Shown: positions 8,247 to 17,584, numbered from the stretch's first letter. The stretch: 64,000 nt of DNA from Bacteroidaceae bacterium (GCA_017442185.1 JAFSAT010000025.1:1-64000), one strand, 5' to 3'. The notes: generated from the sequence alone by a model not told the origin. Program-made: numbers and translations.

Positions 8247-9977
8247 ATGGGTCAGAAATGGAAATATCAACCTCCGACATACAAGCAGACAGAGGAAGCT
8301 GAAAGGCTCGCGGAAGAGTTGGACATCAGTCCCATTCTTTGCGGCTTACTAATAAACCGTGGCGTTACCTCGGCTGCCGAAGCAAGACACTTTTTTCGTC
8401 CCAAACTATCCAATTTGCACAATCCGTTTCTTATGAACGACATGGATGTGGCAGTGAAACGTTTGAACGAGGCTTTGGGGCGTAAAGAGCGTATACTTGT
8501 TTATGGCGACTATGATGTAGACGGAACCACAGCCGTGGCATTAGTGTATAAATTCCTGCAACGATTCTCGCTCAATATAGACTATTATATACCCGACAGG
8601 AACGAGGATGGCTATGGTATATCGAAGAGAGGAGTAGACTATGCACACTCGACAGGTGTGAAACTGATTATAGTGCTCGATTGCGGCATAAAAGCAATAG
8701 ATGAAATTGCATATGCCAAATCTTTGGGAATAGATTTTATTGTGTGCGATCATCATGTGCCCGATGATGAACTGCCCTGTGCCGTGGCAATTTTGAATCC
8801 AAAGCGTCTCGACAACAAATATCCCTATCCGCATTTATCGGGGTGCGGTGTAGGATTCAAGTTTATGCAAGCCTTTGCAATGGACAATGGCATAGCATCG
8901 GAACAACTATATCCGTTATTAGACCTTGTTGCGGTGAGCATAGCATCGGATCTTGTTCCCATAATGGGAGAGAATCGCATATTGGCCTATCATGGTCTTA
9001 AGCAGCTTAACCACGCTCCAAGCACAGGGCTGAAGGCCATAATACAAGTGTGTGGCCTGCGCGACAAAGAGGTTAGCATGAATGACATTATCTTTAAAAT
9101 AGGGCCAAGGATAAATGCTTCGGGACGCATACAGCAAGGTAAAGTGGCAGTAGACCTGCTAATCGAAAATAATCTGCGATTGGCATTAGCCATGAGCGAG
9201 CAGATAAACGAATTTAACGAGACACGCAAAGACCTTGACAAGAGCATGACTGAAGAGGCAAATCGCATTGTCGAGAATCTCGAGAACTTCGACGAGAAAA
9301 GAGCTATCGTAATCTTTAATGAAGATTGGCATCGCGGAGTAATAGGAATAGTAGCATCCCGTCTTACAGAGGTATACCACAGGCCGGCCGTTGTAATAAC
9401 ATGCTCGGGAGATATTGCCACAGGGTCGGCACGCTCGGTGACCGGATTCGATGTATACAGAGCCATAGAAAGTTGTCGTGCGCTGCTCGAAAACTTCGGC
9501 GGACACACATACGCGGCAGGGTTCTCGCTTAAGGTCGAGAATATCGACAAATTTGCACGCAGCTTCGAAGAGTATGTCACCGGAAACATACTGCCCGAAC
9601 AGACCGATCCTATAATAGAGATAGAAGCCGAACTTAACTTTCACGAAATAACACGTAAATTCTTTACCGACTTAAAAAAATTTGCTCCGCACGGCCCCGA
9701 TAATCTTAAACCAATATTCTGTACGCACAACGTCTACGACTATGGTACAAGTAAAGTGGTAGGTCGCCGTCAAGAGCATATAAAGTTAGAATTGGTAGAT
9801 AATAAATCGAGCAATGTAATAAACGGAATAGCCTTTGGGCAGAGTGAACAGGCTAAATATATAAAATCGAAACAATCATTCGACATTTGCTATACACTCG
9901 AAGATAATACATACAAGCATGGCGAGGTACAATTGCAGATAGAGAGTATACGCCCCAAAAGCAAGACCGATAAATAA
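8247..9977 (+). CDS. recJ: Single-stranded-DNA-specific exonuclease RecJ
   Basis: RecJ degrades single-stranded DNA 5' to 3' in recombination, mismatch and base-excision repair. The 576-residue length is typical. The DHH-family metal-binding motifs are all present: GDYDVDG at residues 87-93, LDCG at 144-147 and CDHH at 167-170. The C-terminal DHHA1 region shows GGHTYAAGFSLK around residue 420, followed by an OB-like tail. The gene lies in a recombination group: recA upstream and recQ 21 bases downstream, probably in one transcript with recQ. No clean promoter box was found in the 130 bases between the terminator and the ATG. Confidence 0.98.
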   Translation: MGQKWKYQPPTYKQTEEAERLAEELDISPILCGLLINRGVTSAAEARHFFRPKLSNLHNPFLMNDMDVAVKRLNEALGRKERILVYGDYDVDGTTAVALVYKFLQRFSLNIDYYIPDRNEDGYGISKRGVDYAHSTGVKLIIVLDCGIKAIDEIAYAKSLGIDFIVCDHHVPDDELPCAVAILNPKRLDNKYPYPHLSGCGVGFKFMQAFAMDNGIASEQLYPLLDLVAVSIASDLVPIMGENRILAYHGLKQLNHAPSTGLKAIIQVCGLRDKEVSMNDIIFKIGPRINASGRIQQGKVAVDLLIENNLRLALAMSEQINEFNETRKDLDKSMTEEANRIVENLENFDEKRAIVIFNEDWHRGVIGIVASRLTEVYHRPAVVITCSGDIATGSARSVTGFDVYRAIESCRALLENFGGHTYAAGFSLKVENIDKFARSFEEYVTGNILPEQTDPIIEIEAELNFHEITRKFFTDLKKFAPHGPDNLKPIFCTHNVYDYGTSKVVGRRQEHIKLELVDNKSSNVINGIAFGQSEQAKYIKSKQSFDICYTLEDNTYKHGEVQLQIESIRPKSKTDK

Positions 9978-9998
9978 CAAAACGGCCATGCTCGAACA

Positions 9999-11903
9999 AT
10001 GAATTACAGAGATATACTGAAGAGATATTGGGGCTACGATGATTTTCGCGGTATACAGCGCGAAATCATCGAGAGCATCGGCGCCGGGCGTGACACACTT
10101 GGTCTTATGCCCACCGGAGGAGGAAAAAGCATAACCTTTCAAGTGCCGACATTGGCACAAGAAGGTATATGTATAGTTGTGACCCCCCTTATAGCCCTAA
10201 TGAAGGATCAAGTGGCAAATCTGCGCAGCAGGGGGATAAAAGCGGCGGCAATATACAGCGGAATGCGCTCGGCGGATGTGCTGACAGTGCTCGAAAATTG
10301 TATTTTCGGCAATTATAAGTTCCTTTATATCTCACCTGAACGAATTTCCTCCGATATATTTCTTAATAAGGTGTGTAAAATGCCCGTCTCTCTGATTACA
10401 GTGGATGAGGCACATTGTATATCGCAATGGGGGCACGATTTTCGTCCCGCTTATCGCAGTATCAGTAATCTGCGTACACTTTTTCCCCATGTTCCGGTAC
10501 TCGCGCTCACAGCTACTGCCACCGAAGCAGTTGTAGCAGACATACAGCAACAACTTGCCTTTAAGGAGCAGAACTGTTTCCGAATGAGTTTTGAACGCAA
10601 AAATCTGATATATGTGGTGCGTCGCACCGAAAATAAATATCAGGAACTTATGCACATTTTGAGAAGCCTTCCCGGTTCGGCCATTGTATACACCCTTAAT
10701 CGTAAGAAAACCAAAGAGGTGTGTGAATTTCTGTTATCTCAGGGTGTTACAGCCGAATATTATCATGCAGGACTCTCTGTTGACAGCAAGGATGCCAAAG
10801 AGGAGCTGTGGAAGAGCGGACGTTCGCGAGTGATGGTAGCTACAAACGCATTCGGAATGGGAATAGACAAACCCGACGTGCGACTTGTTGTGCATATAGA
10901 CCTGCCAAGCTCCATAGAGTCTTACTTTCAAGAGGCCGGGCGTGCCGGACGCGATGGTGAACGTGCCTACGCTGTGGCGCTTTTCAGTAAAGCCGACCAT
11001 GCAGTGGTGGTGCGCCGAATCAATGATAACTATCCGCCGCAAACGTTTATTCGTGAGGTTTACGATAATCTTTGTTATTACTATACAATGGCGCTTGGCG
11101 ACGGCTTTGAGTGTACTTATGAATTTTCTCTTATAGACTTCTGTCGCAAATATCATCAGCCGGCAATACAAACAGACAGCGCTCTGCGTATTCTCACTCG
11201 GATGGGATATATCGAGTATGTCGAAGAGATGGAGTATGCTTCGCGTGTGCGCTTTATTTTGGAGCGCGAAGAGCTGTATCGTCTGCAAGCGCTTCCTCCC
11301 GAGTATGATACTCTTATTGTGGCTCTTTTGCGTAATTACAGCGGTCTTTTTTCGGATTATGCTTTTATTGATGAGCGCTATCTGTCGAGAATAACCAAAC
11401 TGACACGTCATAGAATATATGAGATATTGCTGTCACTCTCGCGTAGGCGTATAATAGACTATGCCCCCTCAAAGAGATGCCCAATAGTTACATTCTCGCG
11501 TCACCGAGTGTTGGGCAGTGAATTGCGTTTTGCTCCCGAGGTGTATGATGATAGGCGTAAAGTATTTGCCGAGCGGGTTGAGGCCATGCTTAAATATGCT
11601 GTCACCGATGGTAAGTGTCGCAGCGCCATGTTGTTGAATTATTTTGGTGAATATAATACCGAGGATTGCGGTAATTGTGATGTGTGTGTCTCTAAGCGTG
11701 GTGCCTGCCCCTCGGCCGAGGATGTTGAGCATGACGCTGCACAGGTGTTGTCCCTGCTTTCCGACGGAGCGGCGCACTCTCCGGCTGAGCTTGACAGGCT
11801 TGGCCTTACTCGTGCCAGACAGCGTGTGGTGGTGCGCTATCTTTGCGATGAGGAGCTAATATCGGTTGTCGACGGCAAGGTGGCTCTTGCTGTAAAAAAG
11901 TAG
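9999..11903 (+). CDS. recQ: ATP-dependent DNA helicase RecQ
   Basis: RecQ unwinds DNA 3' to 5' and works with RecJ in RecF-pathway repair and stalled-fork processing; the direct recJ-recQ linkage fits. Motif I is PTGGGKS (residues 38-44), motif II is DEAH (136-139) followed by the RecQ-specific CISQWGHDFRP, and motif VI is QEAGRAGRDG near residue 310. The zinc-binding Cys set (CRSAMLLNYFGE, then CGNCDVC) is near residue 530-555, with a winged-helix region before it. The protein is 634 residues, but no convincing HRDC domain is visible at the end. It is convergent with the GH109-like gene, with a 28-base gap and no obvious terminator. Confidence 0.97.
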   Translation: MNYRDILKRYWGYDDFRGIQREIIESIGAGRDTLGLMPTGGGKSITFQVPTLAQEGICIVVTPLIALMKDQVANLRSRGIKAAAIYSGMRSADVLTVLENCIFGNYKFLYISPERISSDIFLNKVCKMPVSLITVDEAHCISQWGHDFRPAYRSISNLRTLFPHVPVLALTATATEAVVADIQQQLAFKEQNCFRMSFERKNLIYVVRRTENKYQELMHILRSLPGSAIVYTLNRKKTKEVCEFLLSQGVTAEYYHAGLSVDSKDAKEELWKSGRSRVMVATNAFGMGIDKPDVRLVVHIDLPSSIESYFQEAGRAGRDGERAYAVALFSKADHAVVVRRINDNYPPQTFIREVYDNLCYYYTMALGDGFECTYEFSLIDFCRKYHQPAIQTDSALRILTRMGYIEYVEEMEYASRVRFILEREELYRLQALPPEYDTLIVALLRNYSGLFSDYAFIDERYLSRITKLTRHRIYEILLSLSRRRIIDYAPSKRCPIVTFSRHRVLGSELRFAPEVYDDRRKVFAERVEAMLKYAVTDGKCRSAMLLNYFGEYNTEDCGNCDVCVSKRGACPSAEDVEHDAAQVLSLLSDGAAHSPAELDRLGLTRARQRVVVRYLCDEELISVVDGKVALAVKK

Positions 11904-11931
11904 CTTCGCGGGAACTTTCTGCTAAGGCCTT

Positions 11932-13179
11932 TTATTCTGCAAAAGAGGTGCATTTCAGCTTGTTCCAATCGCCGCGTGTGAAATCGGGTATTTCCACGGC
12001 TTTGCCTCCTGCAGCGGCCGAGCGTTCTGTCAGTTCAACCAGGCAACTCCATTCGGCGGCATCGTATACATCCATGTCCAGCGGCAGTCCGTTGCGCAGG
12101 CAGTATATAAGGCGGCTGTCCATTACATAGTCTATCCAGCGGCGGCCGCATAGTTTCTCGCCGTATGCTTTATACTTTTTTACAAATGGATGAATGTGTT
12201 CTTTAAGCATCTGTTGCAGCTTGTCGCCTATGATGGCATAATCGCCTTCGGGGTCGAGCGCCATTAGCGGAATAGGATATTTCTGTGCAAAGCCTTTTGT
12301 GCCACTCAAAAGAAAAGAGCGGCTGTATGGGTGTGGAAGCGATATACAGTGTTGTACTAATATGGTTCGCTCTTGTTCTGTTCTTATTATGGAACTGTTC
12401 ATGGTTCCTGTAAGAGTGTTATTTCCTTGCTCGCCAACCCTCTTGGAAGATAGTGAGACGATACTCTTCATCCTGTCGCCGCGGTGTATGTTCATTGCAA
12501 GTGCCACAGGGCCGAGGCCGTGTGTGGGATAGGGATTCCCATTGTGGCTGTTCATGAAGTCCACCTGCCAATTGCTCCAACGTCGCCCGCCCTCGTCGTT
12601 CGACGAGATACGTTTGCGCAAATCGTGCAGATAGGAGCCTTCGGCATGTATTATTTCGCCCAATATTCCCTTTTGTACCATGTGCAGAAGGGTAAGCTCA
12701 AATTCGTCGTAGCAACAATTTTCGAGCATGATACAGTGACGACGTGTGCGCTCGGCTGTGTCTACAAGTTTCCAGCAATCCTCCACACTCATTGCTGCCG
12801 GAACCTCCATGGCTACATGTTTACCGTTATTGAGGGCATGCAGGGCTATATGTGCATGGCTCAGCCAGTCTGTGCAGATGTAAACTACATCAACGTTGTC
12901 ATGTGTGCATACTTTTTCCCATCCCTCTGCGCTGCAAAAGGTGTCGGCTGCCGGCTTGCCGTTTGTTGTTATTATGGCTTGTGCATCGGCTATATTCTCC
13001 TCTACCAAGTCGCATATTGCAGTAATCTCTGTTCCATCAATGTGAATCATGCGCTCTACTGCACGTTTGGCGCGGACGCCTAAGCCCACAAAGCCTATGC
13101 GTACTACTTCGAGAGGAGCGCATCGCAATTGTAATACATTTTGCTGTTTTTCGGGACGTATGTCGGGGTGGATATTCAT
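11932..13179 (-). CDS. Gfo/Idh/MocA oxidoreductase, GH109-like
   Basis: The N-terminal Rossmann fold starts at about residue 27 (IGFVGLGVRAKRAV), and the second half is the usual oxidoreductase beta-sheet domain. The centre carries sequences typical of glycoside hydrolase family 109, the NAD-dependent alpha-N-acetylgalactosaminidases: ENCCYDEFE near residue 153, LHDLR near 185 and NPYPTHGLGPV near 215. GH109 enzymes cleave by transient oxidation of the sugar. Most secreted GH109 proteins have a Tat or Sec signal; this one starts MNIHPDIRPEKQ with no signal, so it is predicted to be cytoplasmic. It sits 53 bases after cstA and may share its transcript. The substrate is inferred; a plain sugar dehydrogenase is possible. 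Confidence 0.8.
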   Translation of the reverse strand: MNIHPDIRPEKQQNVLQLRCAPLEVVRIGFVGLGVRAKRAVERMIHIDGTEITAICDLVEENIADAQAIITTNGKPAADTFCSAEGWEKVCTHDNVDVVYICTDWLSHAHIALHALNNGKHVAMEVPAAMSVEDCWKLVDTAERTRRHCIMLENCCYDEFELTLLHMVQKGILGEIIHAEGSYLHDLRKRISSNDEGGRRWSNWQVDFMNSHNGNPYPTHGLGPVALAMNIHRGDRMKSIVSLSSKRVGEQGNNTLTGTMNSSIIRTEQERTILVQHCISLPHPYSRSFLLSGTKGFAQKYPIPLMALDPEGDYAIIGDKLQQMLKEHIHPFVKKYKAYGEKLCGRRWIDYVMDSRLIYCLRNGLPLDMDVYDAAEWSCLVELTERSAAAGGKAVEIPDFTRGDWNKLKCTSFAE

Positions 13180-13232
13180 AGAAGCAAACTTTTACGCTTG
13201 GCAAAATAACAAAAAAATGTGCTCTTTTGCAA

Positions 13233-14705
13233 TCATAAATTCTTTTTTCTGAGATTGCGCTCATTCATCCATACAGCAAAGGCAATTGCTATCGTAAGAA
13301 TAGCTCCAAGCAAATATGCGTGCAGGCGATTTTCCATTCCGCACATCATTGGTGATACAAATATGTATGACGAACATACGTAGGTCATTATAAGAGCCGG
13401 AATTGCGCCTATTGCAAGAGGTTTTCTTTTCCGAGACAGGTATACGGTGATGCACCATAGTGTAATTACGGCCAAAGTCTGGTTGGTCCAAGCAAAATAG
13501 CTCCATATCGTTTGGAATGGCAATGCAAATATTATGAACAGTCCGCCCACAAAAAGCGGCAGTGATACTGCCAATCGCTTTATGATACTTCGTTGGCTTA
13601 TGCCCAATATGTCGGTGACAATAAGGCGTGCGCACCGGAATGCTGTGTCTCCCGATGTTATTGCGCAGGCAATTATTCCGAATACCACAGCTGTTGCCAT
13701 GCTGTGTCCCAAAGTTGTCTCTGTTATTATGTTAACAAGTTTGGCTGCGCTTCCGCCATTTTGTGCGATTGCATTATTAAGGCCTTCGACACCACCCCAA
13801 AAAGCCATTGCAATAGCAGCCCATATAAGCGCTATGATACTTTCCGAAATCATTGCACCGTAGAATATCGGACGGCTCTGCTTTTCAGAGGTCATGCAAC
13901 GAGCCATAAGCGGCGATTGTGTGGCGTGGAATCCCGACAAGGCTCCGCACGCGATGGTTGTGAATAACATGGGGATGATGGGAAACTTTTCGGGGTCGGC
14001 AATGCCGTTGCGTAGAGACGTAAGCTCGGGTATAGGATATGTGTCGCTCTTGAAAATAAGTACTCCCAAAAGGCTGAAAGCCATAATAATCAGTGCTAAT
14101 CCGAATATAGGGTACAAACGTCCTATAATTTTGTCAATGGGCATAACGGTTGCAAGCATATAATATGCAAGTATAGTCATCAGCACAATGAACAGTTCCC
14201 ATGATACTCCGTTAAAGGCTGTTACTTCTAATGCCGGAAGGCTTATGTTAGAGGCTATCAGTTCGGCCGGTTGCGATATAAACACTGCGCCTACAAGCAC
14301 CATGAGCAGAACAGAGAAAACGCGCATGAAAAGTTTTGTACCGTTTCCAAGGTATTTGCCGATTATCTCGGGCAGGCTCAGTCCACTGTTTTTAAGCGAT
14401 ATAACACCTGCTGTAAAGTCGTGCATCGCACCCATGAATATGCCGCCTAACGTTATCCATAAGAAAGCTATCGGGCCGTAGGCTGCTCCTAATAGTGCAC
14501 CGAAGATAGGGCCGAGGCCTGCAATGTTCAATAGTTGTATTAAAAATATCTTCCAACACGGCATTGGAAGATAATCTACTCCATCGTACAAGGTCTTTGA
14601 GGGCACAGGATTCTTTTCGTTAATATCACATACGTTCTCCAGATATTTGCCGTATGTGAAATATGCGGTTATCAGTGCTGCAAGGCATATTAAAAACGTA
14701 ATCAT
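13233..14705 (-). CDS. cstA: Carbon starvation protein CstA (peptide/pyruvate transporter family)
   Basis: CstA-family proteins are inner-membrane transporters for peptides or pyruvate, usually raised on nutrient limitation. The 490-residue protein is short for the family (E. coli CstA is about 700) but similar to other compact members. It has more than ten hydrophobic helices, with conserved stretches such as NIAGLGPIFGALLGAAYGP near residue 62, ISLKNSGLSLPEIIGKYLG near 101 and SGDTAFRCARL near 355. A TAAATTTG -7 box lies 37 bases upstream, and a palindromic element separates the gene from the terminator of the next operon. The GH109-like gene follows. Confidence 0.93.
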   Translation of the reverse strand: MITFLICLAALITAYFTYGKYLENVCDINEKNPVPSKTLYDGVDYLPMPCWKIFLIQLLNIAGLGPIFGALLGAAYGPIAFLWITLGGIFMGAMHDFTAGVISLKNSGLSLPEIIGKYLGNGTKLFMRVFSVLLMVLVGAVFISQPAELIASNISLPALEVTAFNGVSWELFIVLMTILAYYMLATVMPIDKIIGRLYPIFGLALIIMAFSLLGVLIFKSDTYPIPELTSLRNGIADPEKFPIIPMLFTTIACGALSGFHATQSPLMARCMTSEKQSRPIFYGAMISESIIALIWAAIAMAFWGGVEGLNNAIAQNGGSAAKLVNIITETTLGHSMATAVVFGIIACAITSGDTAFRCARLIVTDILGISQRSIIKRLAVSLPLFVGGLFIIFALPFQTIWSYFAWTNQTLAVITLWCITVYLSRKRKPLAIGAIPALIMTYVCSSYIFVSPMMCGMENRLHAYLLGAILTIAIAFAVWMNERNLRKKNL

Positions 14706-14741
14706 CTCAGTAGTATTGACAGTGTTTATTCAAAAGGTTTG

Positions 14742-14749
14742 CAAATTTA
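14742..14749 (-). promoter_or_regulatory. Probable -7 box for cstA
   Basis: TAAATTTG on the minus strand matches TAnnTTTG, 37 bases before the cstA ATG. No -33 TTTG is found at 19-21 bases, so the element is only half supported. Confidence 0.4.
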
Positions 14750-14768
14750 CAATTTTTTATTGCAAAAT

Positions 14769-14878
14769 TTAGAAGCTGTTTAAATTTATATCGCTAAATT
14801 TTGCTCTATACAAAATAGCGAAACAAGCGATACGTTTTTCTTAAAAGAATATTTTTTAGAAATTTAAACAGTTTTTAA
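14769..14878. repeat. Dispersed palindromic element, copy A (110 bp)
   Basis: The left end reads TTAGAAGCTGTTTAAATTTA (14769-14788); the right end, AAATTTAAACAGTTTTTAA (14860-14878), is its near complement. About 70 AT-rich bases with no coding potential lie between. It is a member of the repeat family described in the findings, placed upstream of cstA. Confidence 0.75.
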
Positions 14879-14937
14879 AGCAAACAGCCTGTTTTGTATT
14901 CAAACAGCTGCGTTTTTGCAGCTTTTGCCGCTATATG

Positions 14938-14979
14938 AAAAATAAATCTCCGCATTTTTTAGTGCGGAGATTTATTTTT
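14938..14979 (-). terminator. Terminator of the sigma-factor operon
   Basis: A 17-base-pair perfect stem (14938-14954 with 14963-14979) flanked by A and T runs, 14 bases beyond the stop codon of the outer membrane protein gene. Confidence 0.9.
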
Positions 14980-14992
14980 TCCTTTATTTATC

Positions 14993-15985
14993 TCAGTCAA
15001 AGATTGTCAGCGTGATTCCTGCCGAGAATGGCTTGAATGCGGGGCCGAATTCAGTGTCAAGTGCATCTATTGGTGAGTATTTCACATAGAAGCCTACGGG
15101 TTTTATTTTAAGTTCGGCTTTAAGGTCTATGGTTATTGCTTTTTGATGTATGTTGTTGCTTGTCTCTTTGAAGCCCTCTTTTTCTTTACCTTCTCCTATG
15201 GTGTAGCGTGTCTTTAGAGAGCCGTGTGTGTTGAAGTTTACCACGGGGCCTGCACCCAGATATACGTTGCCGAAGAGCTTTTGGTTTAACATCAGCTCAA
15301 GCGTCATGCTGAATATCTTTAGGCGCGAAAATTCTATATCTGCTCCTTCGGGATAGCCTCCCACAATAAGTTTATCTCCCTCTTTAATGAAGCGTGTGTG
15401 TCCTTTCATTCTATAATTACGCCAATCGACGCCTAACGCGAGTGAGAATTTTGTGGTGTTTGTGGGGCGATATTGCCAGCTTATGAGGTTGTTCATTATA
15501 AATTCATATCCGGCATTGTGCATCCTTACGTTCATGCCTTTCTCTTGTGATATTGCACTTGCAAGGCCCATGCCGAATTGAAAGTCGTCAAGTATGTTAA
15601 ATGAGAATTTTGCACGTTTGTATCGGCTCTCTTTTTTCTCCTCTTTGTTATTGTTTATAAACGGTATGTTAAATTCCCACTCTTTGCTGTTCTGTTTTAC
15701 TAACGAGGAGTGTTCTTCGGAGTAGCCTTTTTCTATTGAGTAGTTATAGGCATCGTTACCCGCTTTACCCTTTACTTCTACTTTTATGTAGCCGTTGCCT
15801 TCGCTGATTCGTACTTCGTTGGGATATTTTATTACAAGCAGGCTGTCTGAGGATGTTTGTGTCTCATTCACTGTAACAACTTTAATGGTGCGGTTCCCTT
15901 GCTTTTGAACATAAACAGTGTCTGTTTGTGCTTGCAGAAAGCTTGTTGAAGCAAGCAGTGCCATTGTAAATAGATTTCTTTTCAT
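14993..15985 (-). CDS. Predicted outer membrane beta-barrel protein
   Basis: A 330-residue exported protein of unrecognised family. Residues 1-19 are a Sec signal peptide ending LQAQ. Residues 20-125 are rich in polar and charged residues and contain a Lys/Glu-rich stretch near 115. From about residue 125 alternating hydrophobic/polar strands predominate, ending AGITLTIFD with a C-terminal aromatic residue as in outer membrane barrels. It is the last gene of an operon headed by a sigma factor and a putative anti-sigma protein, so it may be a target of, or a sensor for, that system. No enzymatic motif is visible. Confidence 0.7.
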   Translation of the reverse strand: MKRNLFTMALLASTSFLQAQTDTVYVQKQGNRTIKVVTVNETQTSSDSLLVIKYPNEVRISEGNGYIKVEVKGKAGNDAYNYSIEKGYSEEHSSLVKQNSKEWEFNIPFINNNKEEKKESRYKRAKFSFNILDDFQFGMGLASAISQEKGMNVRMHNAGYEFIMNNLISWQYRPTNTTKFSLALGVDWRNYRMKGHTRFIKEGDKLIVGGYPEGADIEFSRLKIFSMTLELMLNQKLFGNVYLGAGPVVNFNTHGSLKTRYTIGEGKEKEGFKETSNNIHQKAITIDLKAELKIKPVGFYVKYSPIDALDTEFGPAFKPFSAGITLTIFD

Positions 15986-16034
15986 GATTTATGTTTTTTT
16001 ATTATTATGCGTTTTTTGTTCTGTTCTTTTCTGT

Positions 16035-16472
16035 TTATTTGAACATCTTTTTCAGTTCTTCCATTGTGGCGTACCCCTCCATGTATACAAGGGTTACTTC
16101 GTCGGGTTCGTTGCTGCGCAACGAACTGTTGCGATAGAACAGGTAACGGTATTTGTTCTCTTTTGGCTCGAATACGAAAAATCCGTAATATAGTTTGTCG
16201 TTGATATATCCGCACTCTTTGTCTATGGATTTTGTGCCGTCTTTCTCTACGGCTTTTTCAATCTCTTCATATAGGCGGTAGTCGCTTGTGGTGATGCTTC
16301 GGAACAGTGTCAGGTTGTATGGCTTCAGGCTTTTGCCTTTTATATGTGTGGCACTGAATTTTTTTGCCCATTTGCTGTCGCCTTTGAAGAGTGGTGCAAT
16401 GTCAAGACCTTCTTGTGCTTGTATGCCTGCTGCATACATCAGTGCTATGATTGTGATTATAAGGTGTCTCAT
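16035..16472 (-). CDS. Small secreted protein, resembles DUF6108
   Basis: A 145-residue protein with a signal peptide over residues 1-19 ending GIQAQ, and a mature part that begins GLDIAPLF. It contains HIKGKSLKPYNLTLFRS near residues 44-60 and a Tyr-rich C-terminal half. It resembles, from memory, the DUF6108 family found only in Bacteroidales next to sigma-70-like factors; that match is a low-certainty recollection. The gene lies 16 bases after the putative anti-sigma gene and 49 bases before the barrel gene, in one operon. Function is unknown; a periplasmic role in the same envelope circuit is likely. Confidence 0.65.
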   Translation of the reverse strand: MRHLIITIIALMYAAGIQAQEGLDIAPLFKGDSKWAKKFSATHIKGKSLKPYNLTLFRSITTSDYRLYEEIEKAVEKDGTKSIDKECGYINDKLYYGFFVFEPKENKYRYLFYRNSSLRSNEPDEVTLVYMEGYATMEELKKMFK

Positions 16473-16488
16473 GGCTTCTGTTATTTGG

Positions 16489-16989
16489 TTATTGTGTGCA
16501 TTTCTCTATTGTGTTGAATATGTCGGATAGTTGTCTCTCTATGGAGTATTCATGTGTGCCGCATCCTACGGTGGCGAGTGTGCGTCGCATCTGTTCCATC
16601 ACGATTGTTTCGTTGGTGTATTTCTTTCCGTTGATGTAGGCTATACATATATCTTGCGATTCTGCATTGTTGATTATAGTTGTACCGCCAAGGAGTATTG
16701 CTATGGTAATGCCGGCGGCCGCAGACCATTTGATTATTCTTGTATATTGTCGCTTGCGTTGTATATTGTTGCTCTCTCGTGTGTGTAATCTCTTTCCTGT
16801 TGTGATAAATCCCATTACTGCTTTTATTGTGTCGAAGTGGGGATTGTCGGCTGCAGGGGTGGCAAGAAATGCTTTAAGGAGGCGCTCTTCTTCGTCACTT
16901 GTGTCGGCTTCAAAGTAGCGCTCTGCGAGTTGTTGCCAGTATGCAAGCGGTTTCTCGCTTTTTTCGGTGTTGTTTGCTGTTATTTTCAT
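16489..16989 (-). CDS. Putative single-pass anti-sigma-like protein
   Basis: The start at 16989 is preferred over an ATG at 17013. It gives the classical ATGA overlap with the sigma-factor stop and is preceded by a GAGGA ribosome-binding site. The product is then 166 residues. Residues 15-55 are an acidic, helical cytoplasmic stretch (YFEADTSDEEERLLKAFL), and a membrane helix lies near residues 86-103 (WSAAAGITIAILLGG). A periplasmic tail of about 60 residues contains the sequence YINGKKYTN. The layout, directly behind a sigma factor, suggests an anti-sigma protein. It lacks the HxxxCxxC zinc motif and any FecR domain, so the family is not recognised. Confidence 0.65.
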   Translation of the reverse strand: MKITANNTEKSEKPLAYWQQLAERYFEADTSDEEERLLKAFLATPAADNPHFDTIKAVMGFITTGKRLHTRESNNIQRKRQYTRIIKWSAAAGITIAILLGGTTIINNAESQDICIAYINGKKYTNETIVMEQMRRTLATVGCGTHEYSIERQLSDIFNTIEKCTQ

Positions 16990-17480
16990 TGGGGGTTCCT
17001 CTTTTGATAACATTCTTTTATCTTTTTTCTGGCTCTTGAGAGCTGCATTCTTACTGCTGTTGGCTGCATGCCTAATTCTTTGGCAATCTGTTCAAGTGTT
17101 TCTCCTTGGTATTCTTTTCTTTTAAGTATATGTTGTTGGAGTGGTGTCAGTTCTTGTTCTATTATTTCTTCTACCTCTTTGAACAGTTCTTCGTGTTCGA
17201 TGGTGTTGTTCTCTTCTGTTTGGTCGTGTTCTTCGTTTATAGGTTGTGTTTGAATTTTTTGTCGTCTGTGCTTGTCTATGCTTATGTTGCGTAGGGTGGT
17301 TGTGGTTATTGCTGTGGCTTCTTCTATTGTTTTTATTTTGTTTCTGTGTGGCCACAGTCGGCAGAAGGCTTCTTGCAGGGCATCATCGGCTTCGTCGTCG
17401 TCGGTTAGGAAGCGTGATGCTATATGCAGCAGTTTCTTGCGCATCGTGGTGTATGCTGATAATAGTGCTTCTTCGCTCAT
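16986..17480 (-). CDS. ECF-type RNA polymerase sigma factor
   Basis: A 164-residue sigma-70 family factor of the extracytoplasmic-function type. Region 2 covers about residues 10-75 with DDDEADDALQEAFCRLW, the core-binding segment, and TLRNISIDKHRR. Region 4 covers about 105-160 with LTPLQQHILKRKEYQG, then the helix-turn-helix EQIAKELGMQPTAVRMQLSRARKKI. It directs RNA polymerase to a small regulon, probably including its own operon. Its stop overlaps the start of the putative anti-sigma gene, and the two downstream genes encode exported proteins. No TAnnTTTG promoter is seen upstream, consistent with autoregulation from a non-housekeeping promoter, though this is inference. Confidence 0.92.
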   Translation of the reverse strand: MSEEALLSAYTTMRKKLLHIASRFLTDDDEADDALQEAFCRLWPHRNKIKTIEEATAITTTTLRNISIDKHRRQKIQTQPINEEHDQTEENNTIEHEELFKEVEEIIEQELTPLQQHILKRKEYQGETLEQIAKELGMQPTAVRMQLSRARKKIKECYQKRNPQ

Positions 17481-17584
17481 TTTTTTCTGTGTGTCTCTAT
17501 TGTGTATAACGTTGTATTATGTGAAATGTAACATCTTTTTTTCTTTTTTTTTTGCTTGGAAGCTGTTTTTTGCGGATTGTGCGT

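Noticed and set aside
8990-9589. A 199-codon open frame on the minus strand
   Set aside because: It is fully antisense to recJ, whose frame matches the family throughout.
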